From contig JACDOL010000013.1 in NCBI GenBank assembly GCA_017656165.1, positions 1 to 39,180 of the forward strand: a stretch of DNA of 39,180 nucleotides. The letters run 5' to 3'. This DNA comes from Desulfotomaculum sp. GTDB lineage: Bacteria; Bacillota; Desulfotomaculia; Desulfotomaculales; Desulfohalotomaculaceae. The position numbers and the translations under genes are program-made. The notes under the pieces are model-generated. The model had not been told where the DNA came from. It saw only the letters and a program-made list of their open reading frames with translations, and searched no databases. Shown one piece after another: positions 14,847-24,331 of the stretch. The first letter of the stretch is position 1. The number at the start of each line of letters is the position of its first letter.

Positions 14847-17486
14847 ATGTCCAATACAGAGCTGCCCAAAACTTATGACCCTAAGAAAGTTGAAGATAAG
14901 TGGTATCAGTACTGGGAAAACAGCAAATATTTTCATGCTGAGGTGGACAAAAAGCGCCAGCCCTTTTGCATTGTAATGCCTCCGCCCAATGTTACCGGAC
15001 AACTGCACATGGGACATGCCCTGGACAACACTCTGCAGGATATTTTAACCCGCTGGCGGAGGATGCAGGGGTACAATGCACTGTGGCTGCCGGGAACGGA
15101 CCATGCCGGAATTGCTACCCAGGCTAAAGTGGAAGAGCAGCTGCGCAGGGAAGGGATCAGCAAATATGACCTGGGAAGAGAAAATTTCTTGGAAAGGGTA
15201 TGGGACTGGAAACATAAGTATGGGAATCGCATCACTACGCAGCTGCGCAAGCTGGGTGCTTCCTGTGACTGGGACCGGGAGCGCTTTACCATGGATGAGG
15301 GATGCTCTAAGGCGGTGCAGGAAGTATTTATCAACTTATACAACGAGGGCTTGATATACCGGGATAATTATATTGTAAACTGGTGCCCGCACTGTAAAAC
15401 CACCATTTCAGATATAGAGGTTGAACACAAGGAAAAACCGGGCAAATTGTATCACATTAAGTATCCCTTTAAAGATAACCCGGATGAGTATATGGTAATA
15501 GCTACCACCAGGCCGGAAACCATGCTGGGGGACGTGGCTGTAGCTGTTAACCCGGAAGATAATCGTTACCTGCACATGGTTGGGCGAACCTTGGTTCTGC
15601 CGCTGGTAGGTCGTGAAATGCCTGTTATAGCTGATGCTTATGTTGATCCCAGTTTTGGATCAGGGTGTGTTAAAATAACTCCAGCCCACGACCCCAATGA
15701 CTTTGAAATTGGTAAACGCCATAACCTGCCTGAAGTACAGGTGATTGATAAAGATGGGCGCATGAGTGACCTGGCCGGTAAATATGCCGGAATGGACAGG
15801 TACGAATGCCGCCAGCAGATTGTCAAAGACCTGGAAGACCAGGGGCTTTTAGTAAAAGTTGAGGACAACCCTCACTCTGTGGGCCACTGCTACCGCTGTG
15901 ATACAGTGGTTGAACCAATGATTTCTAAACAGTGGTTTGTTAAGATGAAGCCCCTGGCTGAACCTGCTGTCCAAGCAGTAAAAGAAGGTAAAATTCGCTT
16001 TATCCCGGAACGCTTCACTAAAATTTACCTCAACTGGATGGAAAATATCCGCGATTGGTGTATTTCAAGGCAGCTCTGGTGGGGACACAGGATACCGGTG
16101 TACTACTGCCAGGATTGTGATGAGATGGTAGCAGCTAAGGAACCGCCGGCTGAATGCAGCAGGTGCGGGGGGAAAATGGAACAAGACCCTGATGTACTGG
16201 ATACCTGGTTCTCTTCTGCCTTGTGGCCCTTTTCAACCTTGGGTTGGCCGGAAAAGACTGAGGACCTGGAACATTTTTATCCCACCAGCGTTTTGGTGAC
16301 TGGCAGGGACATTATATTTTTCTGGGTGGCCAGGATGATATTCTCCGGGCTGCACCATATGAAAGAGATACCTTTTAAAGAAGTATTCATTCACGGGCTG
16401 GTACTGGATTCCCAGGGAAGAAAAATGAGCAAATCCCTGGGCAACGGTGTGGACCCACTGGAGGTAATTGAAAAATACGGAGCGGACAGCTTGAGATTTA
16501 TGCTTGTTACCGGCAATACACCAGGTAATGACCTGCGCTTCCATTTTGAACGGTTGGAGAAAGCGCGCAACTTTGCCAATAAACTGTGGAATGCTTCTCG
16601 TTTTGCCTTAATGAACCTGGATGATTATGACGAAAATGCTTCCCGCGGTGAGTTAACCCTGGCTGACAGGTGGATTTTGAGCCGTTATCACAATGCTGTT
16701 AATGAAGTAAACAATTTCATGGAAAATTATGAACTGGGAGAAGCGGCCAGGGTGCTGTATGAGTTTACCTGGAACGAACTGTGCGATTGGTACATTGAGT
16801 TAATTAAACCTAGACTGTATCACAAAACTACACCAGCGGACCGGGCTGCTGCCCAGCATGTACTGGTCACTGTGCTGCGGGGAACAATGGAGCTCCTGCA
16901 TCCATTTATGCCCTTTATAACAGAAGAAATTTGGCAGTACCTGCCCCATAAGGGAGAAACCATTATGCTGCAGCCGTGGCCGGAGTATAATCCGGAGTTA
17001 AGAGACCTAGATGCTGAAAATGCCATGAATTTAGTCATGGAAACAATTACTGAAGTAAGAAGAATCAGGGGTGAAATGAGGGTTCCCCCCAGCAAAGTTG
17101 CCGAGGTTATACTGGTAACAGCCAATGAAGGCAGTAGGGCTGTGCTGGAGCAAAATTCCAGCTATGTGGAGGATTTAGCTAATGCCAGCGTGAATATAAA
17201 AGAAAGTTTGGTAGAAAAACCCGACCAGGCAGCCCTGGGTGTTGCCCGTGGTGTGGAAGTAATTGTACCACTGAAGGGATTAATTGACATTGATAAAGAA
17301 ATAGCCCGCCTGCGGAAAGAGCTGCAGAGCATTGAAAAAGAACTGAAGCGTGTACAAGGAAAGTTAGGGAATCAAAACTTTTTAGCTAAAGCACCGGCAG
17401 AAGTGGTGGACAAAGAAAAAGCAAAAGAAGAAGAGCTGTTAACTAAGAAGGCTGCCCTGTCTGATAGACTAAAGATGCTGCAGTAG
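14847..17486 (+). CDS. valS: Valyl-tRNA synthetase
   Basis: Class I aminoacyl-tRNA synthetase joining valine to tRNA-Val. The 879-residue protein has HMGH at 54-57 ([14 protein letters not shown]) and KMSKS at 526-530 ([14 protein letters not shown]). The editing domain ([13 protein letters not shown]) and the C-terminal coiled-coil arm ([21 protein letters not shown]) are present. A zinc-like CQDCDE...CSRCGG knot lies at about residues 415-445. The start ATG is behind caaggggga. Expression should be controlled by the T-box upstream. Confidence 0.97.
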   Translation: MSNTELPKTYDPKKVEDKWYQYWENSKYFHAEVDKKRQPFCIVMPPPNVTGQLHMGHALDNTLQDILTRWRRMQGYNALWLPGTDHAGIATQAKVEEQLRREGISKYDLGRENFLERVWDWKHKYGNRITTQLRKLGASCDWDRERFTMDEGCSKAVQEVFINLYNEGLIYRDNYIVNWCPHCKTTISDIEVEHKEKPGKLYHIKYPFKDNPDEYMVIATTRPETMLGDVAVAVNPEDNRYLHMVGRTLVLPLVGREMPVIADAYVDPSFGSGCVKITPAHDPNDFEIGKRHNLPEVQVIDKDGRMSDLAGKYAGMDRYECRQQIVKDLEDQGLLVKVEDNPHSVGHCYRCDTVVEPMISKQWFVKMKPLAEPAVQAVKEGKIRFIPERFTKIYLNWMENIRDWCISRQLWWGHRIPVYYCQDCDEMVAAKEPPAECSRCGGKMEQDPDVLDTWFSSALWPFSTLGWPEKTEDLEHFYPTSVLVTGRDIIFFWVARMIFSGLHHMKEIPFKEVFIHGLVLDSQGRKMSKSLGNGVDPLEVIEKYGADSLRFMLVTGNTPGNDLRFHFERLEKARNFANKLWNASRFALMNLDDYDENASRGELTLADRWILSRYHNAVNEVNNFMENYELGEAARVLYEFTWNELCDWYIELIKPRLYHKTTPADRAAAQHVLVTVLRGTMELLHPFMPFITEEIWQYLPHKGETIMLQPWPEYNPELRDLDAENAMNLVMETITEVRRIRGEMRVPPSKVAEVILVTANEGSRAVLEQNSSYVEDLANASVNIKESLVEKPDQAALGVARGVEVIVPLKGLIDIDKEIARLRKELQSIEKELKRVQGKLGNQNFLAKAPAEVVDKEKAKEEELLTKKAALSDRLKMLQ

Positions 17487-17497
17487 GAATAGAGTGT

Positions 17498-17523
17498 GGC
17501 GCACTTTCTGTGCGCCCTCCTGT
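17498..17523 (+). terminator. Terminator-like hairpin after valS
   Basis: GGCGCAC-TTTCT-GTGCGCC, a perfect GC-rich 7-base stem, followed by ctcctgttta. The T tract is poor, so some read-through into the next gene is likely. Confidence 0.5.
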
Positions 17524-17575
17524 TTATTTAGCTGATGCCGTTACCCAAAAAATAATTATTAAGGAGGGGTAATAC

Positions 17576-17803
17576 GTGCCGTTGAAGTGGAAAACTGAGC
17601 TGGAAGAAAAAGAAAACGGAAAACAAAAGGTCACCCTTACCATGACAGTTAACGTGATAATTGAGAAATCTGAAGAAGAGAACCGCTATCATGCCTTAAC
17701 ACCCGACCTGCCCGGGTGTGCTACTGTTGGCAGTACGCCCCAGGAAGCCGTGGAAAACATGCGTCTTACCATTGAAGACTGGTTAATTAAAGATAACCAT
17801 TAA
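17576..17803 (+). CDS. HicB-like (UPF0150-type) small protein, solitary
   Basis: A 75-residue protein with the HicB/UPF0150 core RYHALTPDLPGCATVGSTPQEAVENM and a terminal amphipathic helix. It lacks a C-terminal DNA-binding helix-turn-helix domain. HicB proteins are usually antitoxins to a small HicA ribonuclease; no hicA-like frame is adjacent. In this lineage such solo proteins are often chromosomal genes without an obvious toxin. The start is GTG at 17576 behind aaggagggg. The folC start follows 9 bases after its stop, suggesting co-transcription. Confidence 0.7.
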   Translation: MPLKWKTELEEKENGKQKVTLTMTVNVIIEKSEEENRYHALTPDLPGCATVGSTPQEAVENMRLTIEDWLIKDNH

Positions 17804-17812
17804 TAAGCGGAA

Positions 17813-19126
17813 ATGAATTACAGCCGGGCAATAAGCTACCTTAAAAATCTTACCAAATTTGGCGTAAACCTGGGGTTGGAACGGATAGAGGAACTGCTGC
17901 GGCGGTTGGACAACCCTCACTTAAAACTCAAAGTTATTCATGTGGGAGGTACCAACGGCAAGGGCTCCACCACAAGTATGATTTCGTCAATACTTAATGC
18001 TGCCGGTTACAAGGTGGGTACCTTTACTTCACCGCACCTGCACCGTTATACTGAACGCTTCCGAATAAATGGAAAAGAGATCAGTACCGGGCAGGTGGCT
18101 GAACTGGTAAACCAGCTGAAACCTCACCTGGACGAGATGACTGCCCAGGGCTTAGAACATCCCACAGAGTTTGAAGTAAGCACAGCTATAGCCTGCTGCT
18201 GCTTTTACCAGCAGCAGGTGGACTTTGCTGTGCTGGAAGTTGGTCTTGGTGGGGAGATTGATTCTACAAATGTGGTGCGGCCGCTGGTGTCGGTGATTAC
18301 TAATGTCAGCCTGGATCACATGGATTACCTGGGGAATACAGTGGAAGAAGTGGCCAGGGTTAAGGCCGGTATAATTAAGGAGGGTGTGCCGGTGGTTACT
18401 GCCGCCGGACAGCCGGAAGCCCTTGCTGTAATTAAAGAGGCCTGTGAACGCAGGTCTGCCCCCTTAACCCTGGTGGGGCGAGATGTTACCTGGCAGCACC
18501 AGGAGAATGTTGGCAGTTCAGGTCAGAAATTATCCATTAGGGGGAGGCTTAAAAACTACCCAGACCTGTTTTTACCTCTGCTGGGTGCCCACCAGCAGGT
18601 AAATGCTGCTACAGCTGTAGCAGCACTGGAAACTCTGGCCGATTATGGAATATCAATAAGTCCGGATGAGGTGCGCAGGGGGCTGGCACTGGTAAACTGG
18701 CCTGGGCGATTTGAGATTATTAGAGAAAATCCAACGGTAGTTCTAGATGGTGCGCACAATGCGGCTGGTGCCCGGGCGCTGGCTGACACCATTAAGCAGT
18801 GTTTCCCGGACCGCAGGATAGTGTTAGTGCTGGGGATGCTGGCTGATAAAGAGAGGCGCAAAGTTATAGATACCCTGGCCCCGCTGGCTGAATCCGTGGT
18901 GGTAACAAGGCCCAATAACCCACGGGCTGGCGATTGGCAGCAGGCAGCAGAATGGGCTGAATACCACTGTCCTTATGTAGAAATATGCCGCCAAGTAAGT
19001 CAGGCAGTAAAAAGGGGACTGGATTTAACCGGTACAAATGATGTCCTGTGCATTACAGGCTCCCTATACATGCTGGCTGAAGCCAGGGAGTATATACTAA
19101 AAAATAAAAATAAATTTTTAGTTTAA
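17813..19126 (+). CDS. folC: Folylpolyglutamate/dihydrofolate synthase
   Basis: Mur-ligase-fold enzyme that adds glutamates to folates, and in many bacteria makes dihydrofolate from dihydropteroate. The 437-residue protein has the ATP loop GGTNGKGSTT (45-54), the folate-binding SPHL (TFTSPHLHRYTERFRING), the Mur-type EVGLGGEIDSTNV, and C-terminal LDGAHN. The ribosome-binding site is weak (aagcgga), so translation may depend on coupling to the upstream gene. Confidence 0.95.
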   Translation: MNYSRAISYLKNLTKFGVNLGLERIEELLRRLDNPHLKLKVIHVGGTNGKGSTTSMISSILNAAGYKVGTFTSPHLHRYTERFRINGKEISTGQVAELVNQLKPHLDEMTAQGLEHPTEFEVSTAIACCCFYQQQVDFAVLEVGLGGEIDSTNVVRPLVSVITNVSLDHMDYLGNTVEEVARVKAGIIKEGVPVVTAAGQPEALAVIKEACERRSAPLTLVGRDVTWQHQENVGSSGQKLSIRGRLKNYPDLFLPLLGAHQQVNAATAVAALETLADYGISISPDEVRRGLALVNWPGRFEIIRENPTVVLDGAHNAAGARALADTIKQCFPDRRIVLVLGMLADKERRKVIDTLAPLAESVVVTRPNNPRAGDWQQAAEWAEYHCPYVEICRQVSQAVKRGLDLTGTNDVLCITGSLYMLAEAREYILKNKNKFLV

Positions 19127-19161
19127 AGACCAACCTTTAGTTTTTTACATAAACTTAACCG

Positions 19162-19209
19162 CCCCTACCAATAATAATCATGGGATATTATTGGAGGGGT
19201 TTTTCTTTT
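19162..19209 (+). terminator. folC terminator / gerA ribosome-site sequestering hairpin
   Basis: CCCCT (19162-19166) and CCAATAATA (19168-19176) pair with TATTATTGG (19186-19194) and AGGGG (19195-19199), with one bulged A. TTTTTCTTTT follows, up to the gerA ATG at 19210. The 3' arm TTGGAGGGG is the gerA ribosome-binding site. Confidence 0.75.
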
Positions 19210-21060
19210 ATGAAAAACAAAAGTGCTCTGCATAAACTTCTGGGATTTATTCCTAAAATGAAACGGCCTATTAAAACTAAAAAACTGTCAGAGATACCTG
19301 CTGATCCTGTGCCGCAGGTTTTTGATGCCGATAAGCTGAAAGATATGAAAATAGACTACCGGCTGGATGTAAACATGAATGCCCTGCGTACCATAATGGC
19401 CGGTAACAGCGATTTTGTACTGCGGAAGTTCAATATTGGGCCTGGCAGCAGGGTGCATGCGGCAGTAGCCTACATGGACGGTTTAGTAAATGTCAGTGAA
19501 CTTAATAGGAGCGTCCTAAATCCCCTGATGACCAACACTGAAACTTCCGGCAGCGGGCCGGACGGGGGAGTCTCCTTTGAGAGGGTTGAGGAAAGCCTGC
19601 TCACCGCCTCAGATGTCCGGGTAATTGATGACTACAAGCAGATTTTTAGCGGTATTCTTTACGGTGATGCCCTGGTCCTGGTAGACGGGCACAACAGGGG
19701 CCTCCTGGTTAGTGTAAAGGGGTTTGCTGTTCGAAGTTCTAGTGAACCGCTGACAGAGGGGTTGGTGCGGGGTCCACGGGAAGGGTTTACCGAGAGCCTC
19801 CGCCACAATACAGCCATGGTGCGGCGAAGACTGCGGTCTCCCAATTTCATTTTAGAAAATATGACTATTGGCCGGGTAAGCAATACCAGCGTGGCCATTG
19901 GATATATCCGCGGGCTTGCTGACCCTAAGACGGTAAATGAAGTAAAAAATAGACTCAGCCGTATAACCATAGATGGGATATTAGAAAGCGGTTATATAGA
20001 AGAATTAATAGAGGACCATCCCTATTCACCTTTTCCTCAAATACATCATACAGAGCGCCCTGACCGGGTGGCCGAGTCCTTAATGGTCGGCAGGGTTGCA
20101 ATTTTTACTGACAATACGCCTTTTGTGCTGATAGTACCTGGAGAATTTTTGTCATTTCTGCAGACACCGGAAGATTATTATGAACGTTATTTCCTGGCCA
20201 ACTTTGTGAGAATTATACGCTATTTAGCCCTTTCGGCTTCTCTGCTGCTGCCGTCTTTTTATATAGCCATTGTTACTTTTCACCAGGAAATGATACCTAC
20301 ACAGCTTTTAATCAGTGTGGCTGCCAGCCGGGAAGGTGTGCCCTTCCCGGCCCTGGTGGAGGCTTTTTTAATGGAATTCACTTTTGAAGCACTGCGGGAG
20401 GCCGGCTTAAGACTGCCGCGCCCGGTGGGCCAGGCGGTAAGTATTGTCGGAGCTCTGGTCGTGGGGGAAGCGGCGGTGGCAGCCGGCATTGTCTCATCAC
20501 TGATGGTAATTATTGTGGCTGTGACCGGTATTGCCTCTTTTGTCAACCCGGCTTTTAACATGGCTATTACCATGCGGGTGCTGCGCTTTCCTATGATGCT
20601 TTTAGCCGGTAGTTTGGGGCTCTTTGGAGTAATGGCTGGTCTTTTGGTACTGCTGGTTCATATGGCCGGGCTGCGCAGCTTTGGTGTACCTTACCTGGCA
20701 CCTTTTGCACCTTTTCATAAGGAGGGTATGAGAGATACGATTATCAGGGCCCCATGGTGGGGAATGAACACCCGGCCGGTGGAGATTAACAAGGATAATC
20801 CTTACCGCATGGCTCCAGATCAAAAACCAGGACCCTGGCAGGATAAACTGGATAGTAAAGACAGGGATCTTTACGATAACTACCCGTTTAAAACAGGCTG
20901 GCGGAAAGAAAGTCAAAACCAGTATCAAATTGGCATCATGCAGCCAGAGCAGCACGGGGGGGATAGCGGTGATGAATGTGAAAGCTTTGCTGAATGTGAA
21001 GAAGCAGGCCGGCGGAAGAAAAGGAAGCGCCGGCAGCACCGCACTCACAAGAAAAAATAA
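19210..21060 (+). CDS. GerA-family germinant receptor A subunit
   Basis: Spore inner-membrane protein of the GerAA/SpoVAF family (PF03323); the A subunit takes part in nutrient sensing and ion release at germination. The start chosen is ATG 19210, ten bases after ggagggg; an upstream in-frame ATG at 19180 falls inside the hairpin. The 616 residues have a soluble N-terminal domain of about 300 residues (DFVLRKFNIG, PFVLIVPGEFLSFLQTPEDYYER). Four to five membrane segments follow (residues about 330-490), with the family motif REGVPFPALVEAFLMEFTFE. The C-terminus is strikingly basic (KKRKRRQHRTHKKK) and is encoded where gerA overlaps the C-subunit gene by 89 bases. Confidence 0.92.
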   Translation: MKNKSALHKLLGFIPKMKRPIKTKKLSEIPADPVPQVFDADKLKDMKIDYRLDVNMNALRTIMAGNSDFVLRKFNIGPGSRVHAAVAYMDGLVNVSELNRSVLNPLMTNTETSGSGPDGGVSFERVEESLLTASDVRVIDDYKQIFSGILYGDALVLVDGHNRGLLVSVKGFAVRSSSEPLTEGLVRGPREGFTESLRHNTAMVRRRLRSPNFILENMTIGRVSNTSVAIGYIRGLADPKTVNEVKNRLSRITIDGILESGYIEELIEDHPYSPFPQIHHTERPDRVAESLMVGRVAIFTDNTPFVLIVPGEFLSFLQTPEDYYERYFLANFVRIIRYLALSASLLLPSFYIAIVTFHQEMIPTQLLISVAASREGVPFPALVEAFLMEFTFEALREAGLRLPRPVGQAVSIVGALVVGEAAVAAGIVSSLMVIIVAVTGIASFVNPAFNMAITMRVLRFPMMLLAGSLGLFGVMAGLLVLLVHMAGLRSFGVPYLAPFAPFHKEGMRDTIIRAPWWGMNTRPVEINKDNPYRMAPDQKPGPWQDKLDSKDRDLYDNYPFKTGWRKESQNQYQIGIMQPEQHGGDSGDECESFAECEEAGRRKKRKRRQHRTHKKK

Positions 21061-22285
21061 ATATATATATGCGGGATTAATGGTGCTGCTTTTGCTGCTG
21101 CAGTCCTCATGCTGGGACAAAGTAGAGGTAGAGCAGCTGGCCATTGTAATGGCTATGGCGGTGGACAAGGGTGAGGACGATTTGGTTCGAGCTACTGTCC
21201 AGGTTATAAATCCCAAGGGAATAGCCGGTGGCGGCGGTGCCGGGGGGATGGGAAACTTCGGCGGAGACAACAAGGCCTACCGGAACCTATCCAATCATGG
21301 GGAAACAATTTTTGATGCGGTAAGAGGTATGGGGGGGAATATCCCGCGGGAACTGTACTTCTCTCACAACCAGGTAATCATTATTTCTGAAGAAATTGCC
21401 AGACAGGGAATTTTAAAAGTGATAGATTTTTTTGACCGAAATCCTCAAATCCGGCGAAACAACTGGCTGTTAATAAGCAAAAAGGATGTCAACCAGTATG
21501 AACTGCTGAACGCCCCCAATTCCCTGGAACGGGTTCCTGCCCAGCGCATTAACGGCATTATTAAAGAGAGAGAAAGAACTGTCTCTTTTGCAATAACGCA
21601 GCTGGGAGATTTTATGGAGCTGATGGCAGAAAAAGGCATAGAAGCTTACACCGCAGGGGTAAAATTATCACCAAATGCGGCTACCCTGGAAGCCCTGGGA
21701 ACTGCCAGGGGGGAAGAAGAAAACGAAGAAACAAGAGATATAAATGTAACCCAAACGGCGGTGTTCAGGGGAGATAAGCTGGTAGGATGGTTGAACGAAC
21801 GGGAATCTCGGGGGCTGGTACTGGTGCGGGAGGGTTTTAATACTGCATCTTACAGCATAGAAGTTGGCTCAAAAGGAGGTAATGTGGCCGTAGAAGCCTT
21901 AAAGGGAAAAGCTCAAATAAAACCAGTTATAACTGAAGACGGAGAACCGGTATTTAACATTAAGGCTTCAGTTCAGGGGACTGTCTCGGAAGTTAGTGAT
22001 TTTATAGACCTGACCAAGCCGGAAAATTTTAACATAATACAGAAGAAATTAGAACAAGCTATTAAGAAAGACATTATGCAGGCATTGGAAAAAACCCAGC
22101 AAGATTACCGGGCGGATGTATTTGGTTTAGGTTCTGCTCTTTATCGCCGGTACCCGGAATACTGGCACAAAATTGCTGACAGGTGGCCGAAAATATACTC
22201 CGAAGTGGAAGTGACTGTAGACATTGAGGCAAAAGTCCCACGCATCGGCCTGGTTTCCAAGCCTGTTAAAGTAGATGGAGAATAG
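20972..22285 (+). CDS. Ger(x)C-family germinant receptor C subunit, lipoprotein
   Basis: Lipoprotein subunit of a germinant receptor. The ATG at 20972 (or the GTG just before it) lies 9 bases after ggggggg. That gives a long n-region, then GLMVLLLLLQSSC with lipobox Cys47 followed by WDKVEVEQLAIVMAMAVDKGE, a classic GerC start. The Ger(x)C body follows (PRELYFSHNQVIIISEEIARQG, RNNWLLISK). Mature protein length is normal. It overlaps the A-subunit gene by 89 bases in another frame, and a small membrane-protein gene follows after 9 bases. Confidence 0.92.
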   Translation: MNVKALLNVKKQAGGRKGSAGSTALTRKNKYIYAGLMVLLLLLQSSCWDKVEVEQLAIVMAMAVDKGEDDLVRATVQVINPKGIAGGGGAGGMGNFGGDNKAYRNLSNHGETIFDAVRGMGGNIPRELYFSHNQVIIISEEIARQGILKVIDFFDRNPQIRRNNWLLISKKDVNQYELLNAPNSLERVPAQRINGIIKERERTVSFAITQLGDFMELMAEKGIEAYTAGVKLSPNAATLEALGTARGEEENEETRDINVTQTAVFRGDKLVGWLNERESRGLVLVREGFNTASYSIEVGSKGGNVAVEALKGKAQIKPVITEDGEPVFNIKASVQGTVSEVSDFIDLTKPENFNIIQKKLEQAIKKDIMQALEKTQQDYRADVFGLGSALYRRYPEYWHKIADRWPKIYSEVEVTVDIEAKVPRIGLVSKPVKVDGE

Positions 22286-22294
22286 GAGGTTCAT

Positions 22295-22525
22295 ATGAAC
22301 GCAGTACTATTAATAATTGTGTATACAGCCATTATTTCTATAGAAGTACCGGGTTTGATTAAGAAAAAACTGTGGCGGGAGCTGGCTGTTTTCAGCTTTT
22401 TAATGCTTGTGGGTATGATATTTGGGTTTGGAGTTGCACTGGATCTGCCGGTACCCAATCCAATCAGTGCCTTAGAAGCGGTGTTCGCCCCGTTAACCAA
22501 GTATTTAGACGGTCTGCTTTCTTAA
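22295..22525 (+). CDS. Small two-helix membrane protein in germination operon
   Basis: A 76-residue protein with two hydrophobic segments (VLLIIVYTAIISIEVPGLI and LAVFSFLMLVGMIFGFGVAL) joined by a short basic loop. It has a strong ribosome-binding site (taggagg) and lies 9 bases after the C-subunit gene. The function is unknown. Position suggests an accessory part of the receptor; some clostridial ger operons are known to carry small membrane proteins. Confidence 0.72.
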   Translation: MNAVLLIIVYTAIISIEVPGLIKKKLWRELAVFSFLMLVGMIFGFGVALDLPVPNPISALEAVFAPLTKYLDGLLS

Positions 22526-22529
22526 TTAG

Positions 22530-22547
22530 TAGTAATGTTTTTCACAA
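22530..22547. promoter_or_regulatory. Possible Rex operator (one good half-site)
   Basis: TAGTAAT-GTTT-TTCACAA against the Rex pattern TTGTGAA-N4-TTCACAA: the right half is perfect, the left 4/7. It lies just upstream of the rex promoter, so self-regulation is possible but unproven. Confidence 0.3.
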
Positions 22548-22553
22548 CACTAC

Positions 22554-22582
22554 TTTTCACCTGAACAATTTACGATTATAAT
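22554..22582 (+). promoter_or_regulatory. SigA-type promoter of rex
   Basis: TTTTCA (22554-22559, 4/6 to TTGACA), a 17-base spacer, and a perfect TATAAT (22577-22582), 58 bases upstream of the rex start. Confidence 0.55.
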
Positions 22583-22639
22583 AAGTATAGTAAAAAGTAA
22601 AAGTGAAATTTTTGTCTATAGAAAGAGAGGGCGACCGAG

Positions 22640-23278
22640 GTGAAAACGCTAAAAATACCCGAAGCCACAGTTACCAGACTGTCCGTTTATTCGAGATTTT
22701 TAAAACAGCTGGATAAAAAAGGAGTTACCACAGTATCCTCGGGTGAAATAGCTGAAGGTGTAGGTGTTAGTCCTGCCCAAGTACGTAAAGACTTAGCTTA
22801 TTTTGGTGAGTTCGGAACCAGGGGTGTAGGATATAACGTTAAGGATCTTATTCGCTATACAGTAAAGATACTGGGATTAACCGAACCCTGGGACGTGGTG
22901 CTTGTAGGTGCCGGTAACATGGGATCGGCGTTGGTTACTTATAAAGAATTCAGGGACCGGGGCTTTAATATCATTGCTGTGTTTGATAATGATTTAACTA
23001 AAATAGGAAAGACCATTGCTGATTTGGAAGTTATGCCGCTGGAAAAAATGGAAGAAGTTATTAGGGAAAATAATGTCCGCCTGGGTATGATTGCAGTACC
23101 GGCTAAGGCGGCTCAGGAAGTGGCTAATATGTTTGTGGATAACGGCATTGAAGGAATTTTGAACTTTGCACCCATTACCTTAAATGTTCCTGATCATGTT
23201 GAAGTACGAAACGTAGATTTGTCGGTGAAATTAGAAATATTGACATTTAACCTGACAATGAAAGAGCAGATGTCTTAA
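22640..23278 (+). CDS. rex: Redox-sensing transcriptional repressor Rex
   Basis: Homodimeric repressor that senses the NADH/NAD+ ratio and releases fermentation and respiration genes when NADH is high. The 212-residue protein starts at GTG 22640. Residues 1-75 are a winged helix ([38 protein letters not shown]). Residues about 85-200 are a Rossmann domain with [10 protein letters not shown] and FDNDLTKIG, then [20 protein letters not shown]. The C-terminal helix is typical of domain swapping. Its own terminator follows. Confidence 0.97.
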   Translation: MKTLKIPEATVTRLSVYSRFLKQLDKKGVTTVSSGEIAEGVGVSPAQVRKDLAYFGEFGTRGVGYNVKDLIRYTVKILGLTEPWDVVLVGAGNMGSALVTYKEFRDRGFNIIAVFDNDLTKIGKTIADLEVMPLEKMEEVIRENNVRLGMIAVPAKAAQEVANMFVDNGIEGILNFAPITLNVPDHVEVRNVDLSVKLEILTFNLTMKEQMS

Positions 23279-23279
23279 T

Positions 23280-23312
23280 AACGGGGGTGAAGTTATTATT
23301 CACCCCGTTTTA
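23280..23312 (+). terminator. Rho-independent terminator after rex
   Basis: AACGGGGGTGAA ... TTCACCCCGTTTT: a near-perfect long stem with an AT-rich loop and terminal Ts, right after the stop codon. Confidence 0.85.
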
Positions 23313-23418
23313 AATGCCGTCAAAAGTATATTTAGATATAATTGTTAATAAGATACAACTTGTCTGCAATTGGCAGTGATGATAAACTGAATGTAAAGTA
23401 ATGTAGATGGAGGTTTAT

Positions 23419-23676
23419 ATGGCTAGAGCTTTAGGTGGGACACGCAGTGCTTGGCTCTTGCTTTTACTGTTAATGGCTGGAGGAGTGGCAGGAAGTGCTG
23501 TCGGTGCTGCCCTATCGCCTTTTTTCCCCGCAGTAAAAAATTTTTTTACCATTGGGTTGAAACCTACCGGTTTAAGTCTGCACTTTTTCAGTATTAGCTT
23601 TGGTTTTCATTTAGCAGTAGGACCTTTTACTGCCCTTGGGATGTTTTTAGGATACATAGCTTTCCGTAAGCTGTAG
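23419..23676 (+). CDS. DUF4321-family membrane protein
   Basis: An 85-residue protein with two hydrophobic segments (AWLLLLLLMAGGVAGSAVGAAL and FHLAVGPFTALGMFLGYIAF). The middle, FTIGLKPTGLSLHFFSISFGF, matches the DUF4321 family, whose function is unknown and which usually precedes maf in clostridia. The start ATG at 23419 follows atggagg; a longer start at 23407 lacks a site. The site for maf overlaps its stop codon. Confidence 0.8.
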   Translation: MARALGGTRSAWLLLLLLMAGGVAGSAVGAALSPFFPAVKNFFTIGLKPTGLSLHFFSISFGFHLAVGPFTALGMFLGYIAFRKL

Positions 23677-23689
23677 GAGGAATTAAACC

Positions 23690-24274
23690 TTGCTGGTATT
23701 GGCATCTTCATCACCAAGGCGCCGGGAGCTGCTGCAAAGCCTCGGCCTTAATTTTGAGGTAAGAGTTAAGCCTGTTTCGGAAGATTTTCCTTCTGGTATG
23801 GAACCCGGTGCGGTGGTAGAGATATTATCCGAGCGTAAAGCCAGGGCTGTTGCCGAGGAATTGGATGATGGGCTGGTAATTGGCTCAGATACTGTTGTTA
23901 CCTATAATAATAAGATTTTAGGAAAACCTCAAAACGAGGGCCAGGCAAAAGAAATGTTAAGAACTTTACAGGGTTCCAGTCATTACGTGTACAGTGGAGT
24001 GGCAGTTATTGATGCTGCCAGTGGTAAAACTGAAGTTACTCACCAGCGTACCCGGGTTAAAATGAAAAATATGACTGAAGATGAAATAGAGAGCTATGTC
24101 AGTACCGGAGAACCCATGGATAAGGCCGGGGCTTATGCTATACAGGGTATTGCATCAATATTTATTGAAGAAATTGAAGGCTGCTATTTTAATGTGGTGG
24201 GTATGCCGCTGGAGAGGTTGGCATACCTGCTGAAAAAGTTCAATTACGACATTCTGAAAAATATAACAGTATAA
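23690..24274 (+). CDS. maf: Maf nucleoside triphosphate pyrophosphatase
   Basis: House-cleaning enzyme of the YhdE/Maf family, which hydrolyses nucleoside triphosphates (dTTP, UTP or modified forms) to monophosphates and has been linked to septum control. The 194-residue protein starts at TTG 23690, 10 bases after taggagg. The N-terminal signature is LASSSPRRRELL, with SDTVV and the C-terminal GAYAIQGIASIFIEEIEGCYFNVVGMPL conserved. It belongs to the maf-radC-mre order common in Firmicutes. Confidence 0.95.
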   Translation: MLVLASSSPRRRELLQSLGLNFEVRVKPVSEDFPSGMEPGAVVEILSERKARAVAEELDDGLVIGSDTVVTYNNKILGKPQNEGQAKEMLRTLQGSSHYVYSGVAVIDAASGKTEVTHQRTRVKMKNMTEDEIESYVSTGEPMDKAGAYAIQGIASIFIEEIEGCYFNVVGMPLERLAYLLKKFNYDILKNITV

Positions 24275-24331
24275 AGTATGAAAGCTGACACCACCGGTAA
24301 GGCATAATATTTTATGTGGAGGTAACGGTGG

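Noticed and set aside
17576-17803. HicAB toxin-antitoxin system
   Set aside because: Only a HicB-like protein is present. No HicA-like frame exists on either side (the neighbours are valS and folC), so a toxin-antitoxin pair is not supported.
20602-21273. Minus-strand frame of 223 codons opposite the gerA/gerC junction
   Set aside because: Antisense to two clear germination genes. No start signal, and low-complexity Pro/Ser-rich translation.
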